From Cnuella takakiae (GTDB lineage: Bacteria; Bacteroidota; Bacteroidia; Chitinophagales; Chitinophagaceae): a stretch of DNA of 38,190 nt. The notes below the pieces were generated by a model. It searched no databases and was not told the DNA's origin. It saw nothing but the letters and a program-made list of their open reading frames with translations. A program made the translations under genes and the position numbers. Positions 16,471 to 24,300 of the stretch are shown one piece after another (positions within the stretch are counted from its first letter, which is position 1; each line of letters opens with the position of its first letter). The stretch is taken from contig NZ_MTFE01000010.1 in assembly GCF_001953305.1 (NCBI RefSeq), forward strand, positions 5,388,923 through 5,427,112, read 5' to 3'.

Positions 16471-18327
16471 ATGCTTACCGAGTATGTAAGTTCGAAAGAG
16501 GTCATCAAGAGCCGCATGCTGCGGCACGCATTGAGTTATTGGGGCATCCGCAACACCGAAGACCTGGACCCGCTGGTGAAACTGATCCTCGAAGCGCTCT
16601 CCCTGGAGTTATACAACCTGGGTAACGAAGTAAAAGACACCCAGGTACGGATACTGGAAAAAATTTCCGGCCTGCTTTCGCCCGACTTTCTAACGGCGCC
16701 CAGCCCGGCGCATGCCATCATGCAGGCCTATCCCGCTGAAGCCAGCGAAGTGCTGGATGCTACCATGGGGTTTGTAGTACAGGACAACCGCCCCCAGGAT
16801 AATGGCGAGCCGCGTCCGGAGGCCCATTTTACCCCCCTGGTGCCCGTTCAGCTGACCCATATTCAGATCAGCCACATGGCAACGGGTAGCAACCTGTTTT
16901 CCTACGAAGGCAGCAGCCGCAAACGCCTGCAGGCACGAGGCACCAAAACCCGGCACATGGAAAATGGCTTATTATGGCTGGGACTGCACCTGCCCCCCAG
17001 CATCGAGGCTGTGGACCACCTGACTTTTTATTTCGACTGGAACAGCGTAGAGCCCCTGCAGGCCAAAAGGGTTTACCAATACCTTTCCCTCAGCAGGTGG
17101 CGGTGTGGCCAGCAGGAACTGCAAGCCACACAAGGTTACGCCTACCCCGAAATTGCAGCTGCACCGCAGGAGCCTACACGCTTCCTGGAAAGCGACCTGC
17201 TTTCCATTATTACCCACGACATCCTGCAATACTACCATCCCATGTTCATGGGGCTTGGCAACTTTGCCCTGTCGCAGTATGAACCAAAGATGGCCGCTTA
17301 TCCAGCACAGTTCACCGAGCACTTTGCACCATCCGACTTGGAGCAACTGACACAGCCCCTGCTATGGGTTCAGGTAAAATTCCCCGAAGGCATGCAGCAG
17401 GACCTGCTCAACGAAGTGGATGTGTACCTCAATGCATTCCCGGTCATGAACCGAAAGCACAACGACCTGAAATACCGGCTTAAAGGCGGCAGCAATATCA
17501 TCCCGCTGAAAACCGGCGCACAGGAGCAGTTCCTGGCCATGCATACCCTTACCGATGACACGCACACCTACCGGCAGATGCCCTATCGCAAAACACAGGA
17601 AGAACCGCTGGGCACCTACACCCTCCGTAATGGTGGCACCGAAAGGTTCGACAGTCGCAATGCCCGCGAGTTGATTAGCTACCTGATGGAACTGCTGCGC
17701 AGCGAGAGTGCGGCATTTGCCGCTTATGGCTACGACTTTATTGCCACCACGCTTAAAGAACTGAACCAGAAGATGGCCCTGATGGAACAAAAAACAAGGG
17801 CCTATACCGAAGACGCTGCAGAAGTGCCCAACTACATCCTGGTAAAACCCTTTGATGGCAAAGAGCTGTTGTATGCCGAATACTGGACCACACTTGCCGA
17901 ACTGGCCAACAACCTGCGAAGCGGTACCCAACTGCAGATGGCCAAAGGATTTGTGGTAAAACCAGGCTCCGCCCAATTGCTGACGCCTACTATTGGCGGC
18001 AAAAACCGGTTGCGGCCCGAAGAACGGCTGAACGCCTTTCGTTATGGCATCATGACCCGCGACCGCATCATTACCAAGGAGGACATCCGCAACTTTTGTT
18101 TCTATGAACTGGGCAGCCGTATCAAAGAGGTAAGGGTGGAGAAAGGGTACGAGCTATCGGCCTTGCCCAGCGAGTCGTTTACCCGCACCATCGACGTAAA
18201 GCTGGTGCCCAATGGCGGTCCGCCGTTGGATGCAGCCGGCTGGCAGGTGCTATGCGAACAACTGCGCAACAAGCTCCGTAACCGCTCGGGCATGAGCAAC
18301 AATTACCGGGTAATGATGGCGGAATAA
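16471..18327 (+). CDS. tssF: T6SS baseplate protein TssF
   Basis: The 618-residue protein matches TssF, the wedge protein that surrounds the hub. The N-terminus contains DLDPLVKLILEALSLELYNLGNEVKDTQVRILEKISGLLSPDFLTAPSPAHAIMQAYP, the Bacteroidota counterpart of the TssF start that ends in a P.PSMAI-like sequence. The centre has paired beta domains and the C-terminus has GGKNRLRPEERLNAFRYGIMTRDRIITKEDIRNFCF, a baseplate-J-like end domain (as in phage gp6). Length is normal (about 590-620). It is 126 bases downstream of tssE, looser than most T6SS baseplate operons, and the gap contains a dispersed repeat. Confidence 0.9.
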   Translation: MLTEYVSSKEVIKSRMLRHALSYWGIRNTEDLDPLVKLILEALSLELYNLGNEVKDTQVRILEKISGLLSPDFLTAPSPAHAIMQAYPAEASEVLDATMGFVVQDNRPQDNGEPRPEAHFTPLVPVQLTHIQISHMATGSNLFSYEGSSRKRLQARGTKTRHMENGLLWLGLHLPPSIEAVDHLTFYFDWNSVEPLQAKRVYQYLSLSRWRCGQQELQATQGYAYPEIAAAPQEPTRFLESDLLSIITHDILQYYHPMFMGLGNFALSQYEPKMAAYPAQFTEHFAPSDLEQLTQPLLWVQVKFPEGMQQDLLNEVDVYLNAFPVMNRKHNDLKYRLKGGSNIIPLKTGAQEQFLAMHTLTDDTHTYRQMPYRKTQEEPLGTYTLRNGGTERFDSRNARELISYLMELLRSESAAFAAYGYDFIATTLKELNQKMALMEQKTRAYTEDAAEVPNYILVKPFDGKELLYAEYWTTLAELANNLRSGTQLQMAKGFVVKPGSAQLLTPTIGGKNRLRPEERLNAFRYGIMTRDRIITKEDIRNFCFYELGSRIKEVRVEKGYELSALPSESFTRTIDVKLVPNGGPPLDAAGWQVLCEQLRNKLRNRSGMSNNYRVMMAE

Positions 18328-18360
18328 GGTGATTGCGAACGTATGGCAGGGGTTTGTTTC

Positions 18361-18397
18361 ACGCTGAGGGCGCAGAGGAGTAAATGACGCGGAGGAG
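18361..18397. repeat. Purine-rich dispersed repeat behind tssF
   Basis: Units of 8-9 bases (ACGCTGAGG, GCGCAGAGG, AGTAAATG, ACGCGGAGG) start 34 bases after the tssF stop. They are related to the copy behind tssE (16373) and the copy behind tssG (19430). Confidence 0.6.
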
Positions 18398-18463
18398 CTA
18401 ACAATTTTTATAAACGCCCATTCCAAGCTGTTTATTTCCGTATAACATCAAAAGGAAAATGCA

Positions 18464-19414
18464 ATGCAATATGCAGATCACCTACTGCTGACCACCATGG
18501 GCAACCTGGTGCAGGACTTCAGGGCCGAAGTGATTGCCGCGGAGCTCGTGGCACAGGGGGTATCGGCGGAGCGCATCCTGATACAGGGGATGGGTGGGCA
18601 AAAGCGATCACTCCGGAAGGACGTTGAGGCCATTAACGAAGCAGAGTCGAACTACGACCACAAGGAATTTACTGTGATCCAGACGCCCCGCGACGGGTTG
18701 TACGATATGCTGCCCGAAGGCATTTTCCACGATGCCTCTACCCACCGACATACGGATACAGAAGAAGCGATCATCCAGGCCATGAAACAGCGGCGCCGGC
18801 AGGAGGAAGATGCCCGCAAGTTCTTCCTCCCCTTTGAGGCCACCATCAACTACCTGCGGATGCAGATGGCTATGTACGAGCACCGCCTGGATATGCGCAC
18901 CTTTTACGACGAGTTGATCAGCATCTTCCGCGACGAGTGGGAACTGTTCCAGTACTTGGACAACCGCCAGTCCGATATCCTGCTTCACCTCCTACCCATC
19001 CTTCACAACATCCGCGACGATCATCCCAAGGTGGCTACCGTTATGGAACTGATGTTCCAGTTGCCCGTAAGCATCAGCCTGCGGCGGCAGTTGCCCCAGC
19101 ACCCGGCAACACCCATTATGTCCAGTCTGGGATCACAGGCTTTGGGTATTGACTTCAGCACGGGCAACATGGTAATGGAGGAAGGTTTGGATGAAATAGT
19201 TGTAACCATCGGGCCGGTAACACCCGATGCTTTCCAGCAATTCCTGCCCGGCCGCAAAAACAGCCGGATACTGGAGTTGTTATGCGATTACCTGCTGCCT
19301 GTACACCTGGATATTGTAACCGAGATCAACCTGCCGCAAGAAAGCCGGCAAACCCGTTTGGCGGATGAATTCAGTACAGCCAATTCGGTACTGGGAACGG
19401 ATACTTATTTATGA
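18464..19414 (+). CDS. tssG: T6SS baseplate protein TssG
   Basis: The 316-residue protein is the Bacteroidota form of TssG. Its beginning (VQDFRAEVIAAELVAQGVSAERILIQGMGGQKRSLRKDVEAI) replaces the proteobacterial RLL..P..F.FFQ.VRLLE start, and the middle (DELISIFRDEWELFQYLDNRQSDILLHLLPILHNIRDD) followed by a beta-rich C-terminal part is the typical arrangement. Two TssF and one TssG form each wedge of the baseplate. The upstream AAAGGAAA (18450-18457) is a plausible weak ribosome-binding site before the ATG at 18464. It is the last gene of the plus-strand block and is convergent with the unknown gene ending at 19883. Confidence 0.85.
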   Translation: MQYADHLLLTTMGNLVQDFRAEVIAAELVAQGVSAERILIQGMGGQKRSLRKDVEAINEAESNYDHKEFTVIQTPRDGLYDMLPEGIFHDASTHRHTDTEEAIIQAMKQRRRQEEDARKFFLPFEATINYLRMQMAMYEHRLDMRTFYDELISIFRDEWELFQYLDNRQSDILLHLLPILHNIRDDHPKVATVMELMFQLPVSISLRRQLPQHPATPIMSSLGSQALGIDFSTGNMVMEEGLDEIVVTIGPVTPDAFQQFLPGRKNSRILELLCDYLLPVHLDIVTEINLPQESRQTRLADEFSTANSVLGTDTYL

Positions 19415-19429
19415 GCAGGAGGATATTTC

Positions 19430-19462
19430 ACGCAAAGTGCGCAAAGAGATGAAAACGCAAAG
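19430..19462. repeat. Dispersed repeat behind tssG (ACGCAAAG type)
   Basis: The sequence reads ACGCAAAGT, GCGCAAAG, AGATGAAA, ACGCAAAG starting 16 bases after the tssG stop. This is the common intergenic CGCAAAG repeat class of Bacteroidota and is related to the copies behind tssE and tssF. Confidence 0.65.
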
Positions 19463-19669
19463 AAGATGAATTTTGCAAATTGCTGCTGCCCTTTTTCCAG
19501 GTGCCTGATATTGCAGGAGTGAACAAGTTGGGAGGCAAATAAATAACCCGGGTTGCATCTGGATGGATGTGCACCTTCGTCCACCAAGCCCTCGGCTAAT
19601 GGGGTTAAGGAAGTACCTGTTTGCTTTAACACCAATTACGCCTTGTCATCACAGCAGCATTCTTTCTTA

Positions 19670-19788
19670 GCATCCTGAGCGCAGCGAAGGATCTGAACTA
19701 TATGCTGCATACTAGTTTAAAAAGCGGCCACCTTCCAAATTCCATTTCGATAATAGTAAAATCAGATCCTTCGCTGCGCTCAGGATGC
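19670..19788. repeat. Perfect 27-bp inverted repeat (GATCCTTCGCTGCGCTCAGG class)
   Basis: The arms 19670-19696 and 19762-19788 are exact reverse complements over 27 bases and flank a 65-base AT-rich centre. Each arm contains the sequence CTGAGCGCAGCGAAGGATC or its complement, a short dispersed element found between genes in many bacteria. With arms this long it could fold as a stem at the end of the tssG transcript and the opposing transcript. Confidence 0.85.
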
Positions 19789-19882
19789 CAAACACAGGTG
19801 GATTCCTTGTACATCCTGGTTAAAAAGAGCAGTACCCGAATGGAATAAAATCAAGCTGCAGGTACTGAGCCGTTTTTTCACT

Positions 19883-20329
19883 TCAGAAATACACCTGCCC
19901 CGGCTTCACCACCGCCACTACCCTCGCAAACAAAGTATCCGAAAGCTTCCACTGCGGTATGCCCTGACCCGGCGGATATTGCAGGTCGTTGGACAGGTTG
20001 ACCTTGTGTTTTGAAAAAGGCAAAACCTTTACCAGCCGCTTTTCACCGGTGAGGGTGAACACCTCTTTGATCAGGATTTCCTTTAGCTTGTTGGTATCGA
20101 GCCCCTTGGTGAAGTCTTTAGGGATTTTATGCTCGGCCATCTGCGAGTAGCCGGCCAGCTCAAAGCCGCTTTTTGCCGGCATCTGGTCGAGCACCGCAAC
20201 TATGGCGCCTTCTTTTAAACGACCTTGTTGAAAGCCCAGCAGGCTTTCCATCTGGGGCAGGCTTTTGTATTTGAGGTAGCGCTCCTGGGTAATATAGCCG
20301 CGGACTTGGAGGTAGGTATTGGGATGCAT
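19883..20329 (-). CDS. Unknown protein at the end of the T6SS effector block
   Basis: The 148-residue protein is not one I recognise. It has no signal peptide and no transmembrane segment. The segment YPPGQGIPQWKLSDTLFARVVAVVKPG near the C-terminus (residues about 117-144) stands out as a possible conserved core, with paired Pro/Gly turns. The N-terminus (YLQVRGYITQERYLKYKSLPQ) is charged and probably alpha-helical. It is the last gene of the minus-strand effector block, 70 bases downstream of a leaderless DUF922-type metalloprotease, so it may be the partner, inhibitor (immunity) or a second effector. The start at ATG 20329 is the only good one. Function is unassigned. Confidence 0.6.
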   Translation of the reverse strand: MHPNTYLQVRGYITQERYLKYKSLPQMESLLGFQQGRLKEGAIVAVLDQMPAKSGFELAGYSQMAEHKIPKDFTKGLDTNKLKEILIKEVFTLTGEKRLVKVLPFSKHKVNLSNDLQYPPGQGIPQWKLSDTLFARVVAVVKPGQVYF

Positions 20330-20399
20330 GTTAAAAAATTTGGTCTAAGTTGATCGCGTTGTAAGAGATAAATGAGTTCTTGTTGATGGCAGGAAATCA

Positions 20400-20900
20400 T
20401 CAGGGCAGGTTGTCAATAGAACCATCAGGCTTTTGTTTTTCGGCAGCAATTTTCTGATCCCAGATTTGTTGTGCAGCCTTGTCCCTGCTGTGGTTCGTTT
20501 GCTGGTCGTAGCGTTCATCTACTTTCTTTACCCGCTCCTGTGTTTTTTCGCTAAGCTGCGTTACACTTTCCTGAAGCTGTTGGGTATTGAGTGCAGATAA
20601 AGTCAGCAGCTTTTTATATAACTCCCTTGCACTGAGCGCCAGAATATCATAGTGCCCTTGCTCGTGTTTTAGTAAATAATTCGACATTTCCTTTGTTACC
20701 ACCCAACATTCTTCTGATACGAGGTAAAGCTTGATATCTATATCTGCAATGCCCACCGATTTGCCTTTTGATTTCAGCTTGATATTGCTGAAACCCATTT
20801 TTGAGTGTATTTGGGCATCCTCCGTCTCAAAAGCCGGGCGGGTGGTAAAATTTTGGAACTGAGACCAAGCTAGTTTAGTAGTGAAGCCTTCAACAGCCAT
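20400..20900 (-). CDS. DUF922-like Zn metalloprotease without leader, candidate T6SS effector
   Basis: The 166-residue protein carries HEQGH at residues 79-83, within LLKHEQGHYDILALSARELY, the HExxH zinc-protease motif in the form HEQGHxDI typical of DUF922. Two further DUF922-like elements follow: YDQQTNHS (131-138, related to YDxETxHG) and QIWDQKI (145-151). DUF922 proteins are usually exported; this one starts MAVEGFTTKLAWSQF with no signal peptide, which fits delivery by a contractile system rather than the Sec pathway. It lies downstream of VgrG, Rhs and the Rhs immunity candidate, and upstream of an unknown gene that could provide protection. Protease activity and secretion are inferences; the motif is seen. 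The third zinc ligand is not certain. Confidence 0.7.
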   Translation of the reverse strand: MAVEGFTTKLAWSQFQNFTTRPAFETEDAQIHSKMGFSNIKLKSKGKSVGIADIDIKLYLVSEECWVVTKEMSNYLLKHEQGHYDILALSARELYKKLLTLSALNTQQLQESVTQLSEKTQERVKKVDERYDQQTNHSRDKAAQQIWDQKIAAEKQKPDGSIDNLP

Positions 20901-21075
20901 TGGTGCATTTTTTCTGTTACACTTATAAGCACGGTAAGGCAGTCAGTTTAAATTAATCTGAATCATCCTAAATTGTTGGTGCAGCAAACGCACAGGGCTA
21001 GGCGGCACACCAAAGGCGAAATTGTTTCGCCTGAAGTATCACCAGAAGCCCTGCAATGTCTATCATTAGAAAAAG

Positions 21076-21336
21076 CTATACTCCTACATACTTAATCTGT
21101 TCATCAAGACTCCAATCTATAGGCTTCGCCTTCTTATCAAACCACTCCCCTCCTCTTCTAAGCCAATCTTCTCTGTATCTCTTAATTGATAACTCGGTGG
21201 AATCCTCATATCCAAATTCAACCCCACAACAATCACATATTTCAAATGAAGGAGTTGCCCCATCATCACCCCAAGGTTTTTCAATTTGTTCTAAACCACA
21301 AACCCTACATCTAAAATCTTTTTTCAAATCTTCCAT
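21076..21336 (-). CDS. Cys-rich small protein, probable immunity protein for the Rhs toxin
   Basis: The 86-residue soluble protein starts 5 bases after the Rhs stop codon. Cysteines at 10, 13, 34, 36 and 37 form CxxC and CxCC pairs, a likely zinc ribbon, followed by GVEFGYEDSTELSIKRYREDWLRRGGEWF. Proteins of this pattern (CxxCG ... FGYED ... YRxxWxxxGxxWF) are common beside polymorphic toxins and are often annotated only as hypothetical. Position and the shared low GC content with the Rhs tip make it the best candidate for the cognate immunity protein. It would protect the producer from the toxin by direct binding. Immunity function is inferred. Confidence 0.65.
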   Translation of the reverse strand: MEDLKKDFRCRVCGLEQIEKPWGDDGATPSFEICDCCGVEFGYEDSTELSIKRYREDWLRRGGEWFDKKAKPIDWSLDEQIKYVGV

Positions 21337-21341
21337 ATTAG

Positions 21342-24300
21342 TCAGCTAGGTTTTGAAGGGCCAGAAAAAACTGATGAAGGGCCGGGAGCTTGGGATTCAA
21401 AATAATCTTGGTTAGTAGCGTGTCCATGCTCTGCTGGGTTTGGTCTAAACATTGTTTTTGGAGTTCCATCCGCTTTCGTTACCGCAAAAGTATTTGTACC
21501 CGGATGATAGTAAACATTTTCACCATTAGTCCTAGTCCTCATGAAAGTACCAGGTGGAGGTGAGCTAGTGAAAGCATGTGCACCTTTCACGTACTGCAAT
21601 GAATTTTGGTATTCAGGAAATTCCTTTTTATGCTTATCGAAATGCCCAAATGCATTTTGAGCGGACGTTTTACTACCTGTTGGAGTCCATAACTGACAAG
21701 CCAATCCAAAAGGGTCCAATCTATTATTGAAATCTTTTACATAGGCATATATAGTTGGATTATTCCCAGCAATTCCAATTGGATCCTGCGAAGCATAATT
21801 ACCGATTTGGTTGTCGTAGTACCTAAACCTATTGTAGTACAATCCCGTCTCCACATCCTCATACTGCCCCTGATATCGAAATGGACAACTACCCAACTCA
21901 CCTTTCTCCATCCGCACCTTTCCATAGCTATCCAATTCCCCTTCCCAAAATAAACCTCCATCCTCTTTGTACATCTGCGCCGGTGTGCCCAAATGGTCCG
22001 TCACAATGCTATACTTTTTATCGCCTTTTATTTTTCCGCAAGGCGCAAAGCTATCCGTATCAAAGAGCCAAGTGGTAATGCCGTTTTCACCAACATGCAC
22101 GTCGCTTAACTTTTCACCCGTAATGGAGTGTTCTTTACACTCGTGCAGCGGTACGTTTCCGTCCCAAACAAATTTAGTGGTTGTGTTTTTGTAGCGCTTA
22201 CTCAACCTTCGGCCCAGAGCATCGTAGGCAAAGCTTACTTCGGCCTGATCGGGCCGCACCACTTTGATTAGCATGCCGGCGCTGTTCCATTTGTACAGCC
22301 ACACATCGCCACCCACGTGCTCTTTTTTCACCAGGTTTCCCTCGGCATCATAACTGTATTGCCAGCCACCAGCTTTTCTTAACTGCCCGCCAGCCGCATA
22401 CTCCCGGTCTTTGCGGTTAACAGTTTGATAAAGGTTACCCACAGCATCCGGGTTACGTAGTTGCTCTTCTCCATTTGGAAAAACTGTTTTTGCCAGGTTG
22501 CTCCAGGCATCGTGCTCAAAGCGGGTCACGCCTTTTTCGTCGCGGATCTGCTTTAGCCGGTCGTTTACATCCCAGGTGTATTGCCTTTGCTTGCGCCGGT
22601 TAAAAAATGAACCTGCTTTTTGACCTACTTCCTGCAACACCGGGCGGCCAATGCGGTCCCGCTGCCACTTGTTTACCAGGTTGCCTGGCAGGGTGCGTTC
22701 TGTTTCCAGCCCCAGTTTGTCGTAACCAAAACGGGCCAGCCAGCCGTTCGCTTCTGTTTGAACCACATCGCCCATTTTGTTATACTGGTGCGTAATGTCT
22801 GCACCAAGGCTGCTGATTGTTTTTACCCGGTTACCCAATACGTCGTATGCCGAAAGGATCCATTCGCCGTTTACGGTTTCTTTTGTAATGTTGCCCATCA
22901 CATCCCGGTCAAACTGCACGGAAGCGGCATCGTTTATTGCTTTCAGCAAAGCACCATCAGTACGATAAGCATATTGCTCTTTTGCGCCATCGCTGTATGC
23001 TACTTCTGTTACCCGGCCACAGGCATCGTAGTTGTATTTCGTGAACCGGTCGGCTGGCCGATTCACCTTGGTAACCCAGCCAGCCGCATTTCTTTCGTAT
23101 TTGCGGGTAATGTTGTCAAAACCGAGTTCCTCCGCCACGTTGCCAGCTGGGTCAAGCAAAAAGCTGTAGGCCAGGCCGTGCTCGTTCACCACTGTACGCA
23201 ACTGCTCTTCGGTGTCGTACACAAAACCAATGGTAGCGCCGGCCTCGGTGCGGATGGTCAGTTTACTCAGCCCTTTGTAGGTGTAGCGAACGTCTTTTTG
23301 TTTGTCGCGGTAGCGCACCACATTATCCAAGCCATCGTAGTCGAGTAAAATGTCGTTGCCGTCAAAATCCAGCACCCTCGTGATGCGGCTGTTCAGGTCA
23401 TAAATGCGCCTCTGCTTTACGCAGTTGGGGTTCACCACTTCGGTGCAGTTTCCCAAAACATCATACGCGTACTCCGTGGTGGCGCCATCATCGGTTTGAA
23501 TGGAGCGCAGGTTGCGGTCCTCATCGTAAGCCAGGCGGGTCACAGCTTCGCTGTCGCTGATGATTTCCACCAGCAGGCCGTCTTCGTACTGATAAACTGT
23601 TTTTGCCCCAAGCGGATTCACCCGCTCCCGGACAGCACCTTTTTCATTGTAGCTCCACTTCCATCGCCCACCTGCTGCATCCACAGCACCGGTGGCAGCA
23701 AAGTGAAATTGCGGATGGTAAAACTCCGTTTGCACAAAACCACCAGCCGGGTCAGTAACCGCAATGCGGTTGCCCCATTCATCATAGGCGTAAACCGTTT
23801 CGTTGCCCAGCGGATCAGTTTCTCCTTCCAGTTCGTTAAAGCGGTTGTAGCGGTAAATCCATGCCGCGCCATTTGGGTCAATGTATTTGGTAACTACGCC
23901 ATTCCGGTGGTAAAAGAGTTTCCGGTGCCCCAGGCTGTTCGTCACCACCGTGCAGGCCGGATCGGTATAGTTGAAGGAATAGTGCAAAAGGTTTTCATCG
24001 CCCCACACTTCAATGCACTTGGCATCCGGTCCTTCGGGCTTGCTGTAACGGAACTGCCAGGTAAGGCCGTTGCGCCATACCTCCCGCATCATCAGGTGGG
24101 CCTGGTACTCGAATAACATGGGTTGGTCAAGGGCGTCCTTGTGTTGAAGGAGATCACCTTCGTCGGAATAGGTATAGCTGGCAATGGTAAACGAGCTGCG
24201 GCCAGCAAATTGCGGATGCGGCGCCTGTATGCTGGTGATGCAGCCGTGTGCATCCGTTAGCACAACCAGATTGCGTCCGGCACTGTCCACAATCCGCTTC

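Larger units (their letters stand above)
19415..19882. other. Convergent intergenic region with dispersed repeats
   Basis: This 468-base gene-free region lies between tssG and a gene on the other strand that ends here. It contains an 8-9-mer repeat directly after tssG (19430-19462) and a perfect 27-bp inverted repeat (19670-19696 with 19762-19788). No credible small gene was seen. The inverted repeat could act as a two-way terminator-like barrier. Confidence 0.6.

Noticed and set aside
19600-19640. A 17-base match to the end of the TPR gene (about 35830)
   Set aside because: One match of this length is near what chance allows in a window of this size, and no other features link the two sites.
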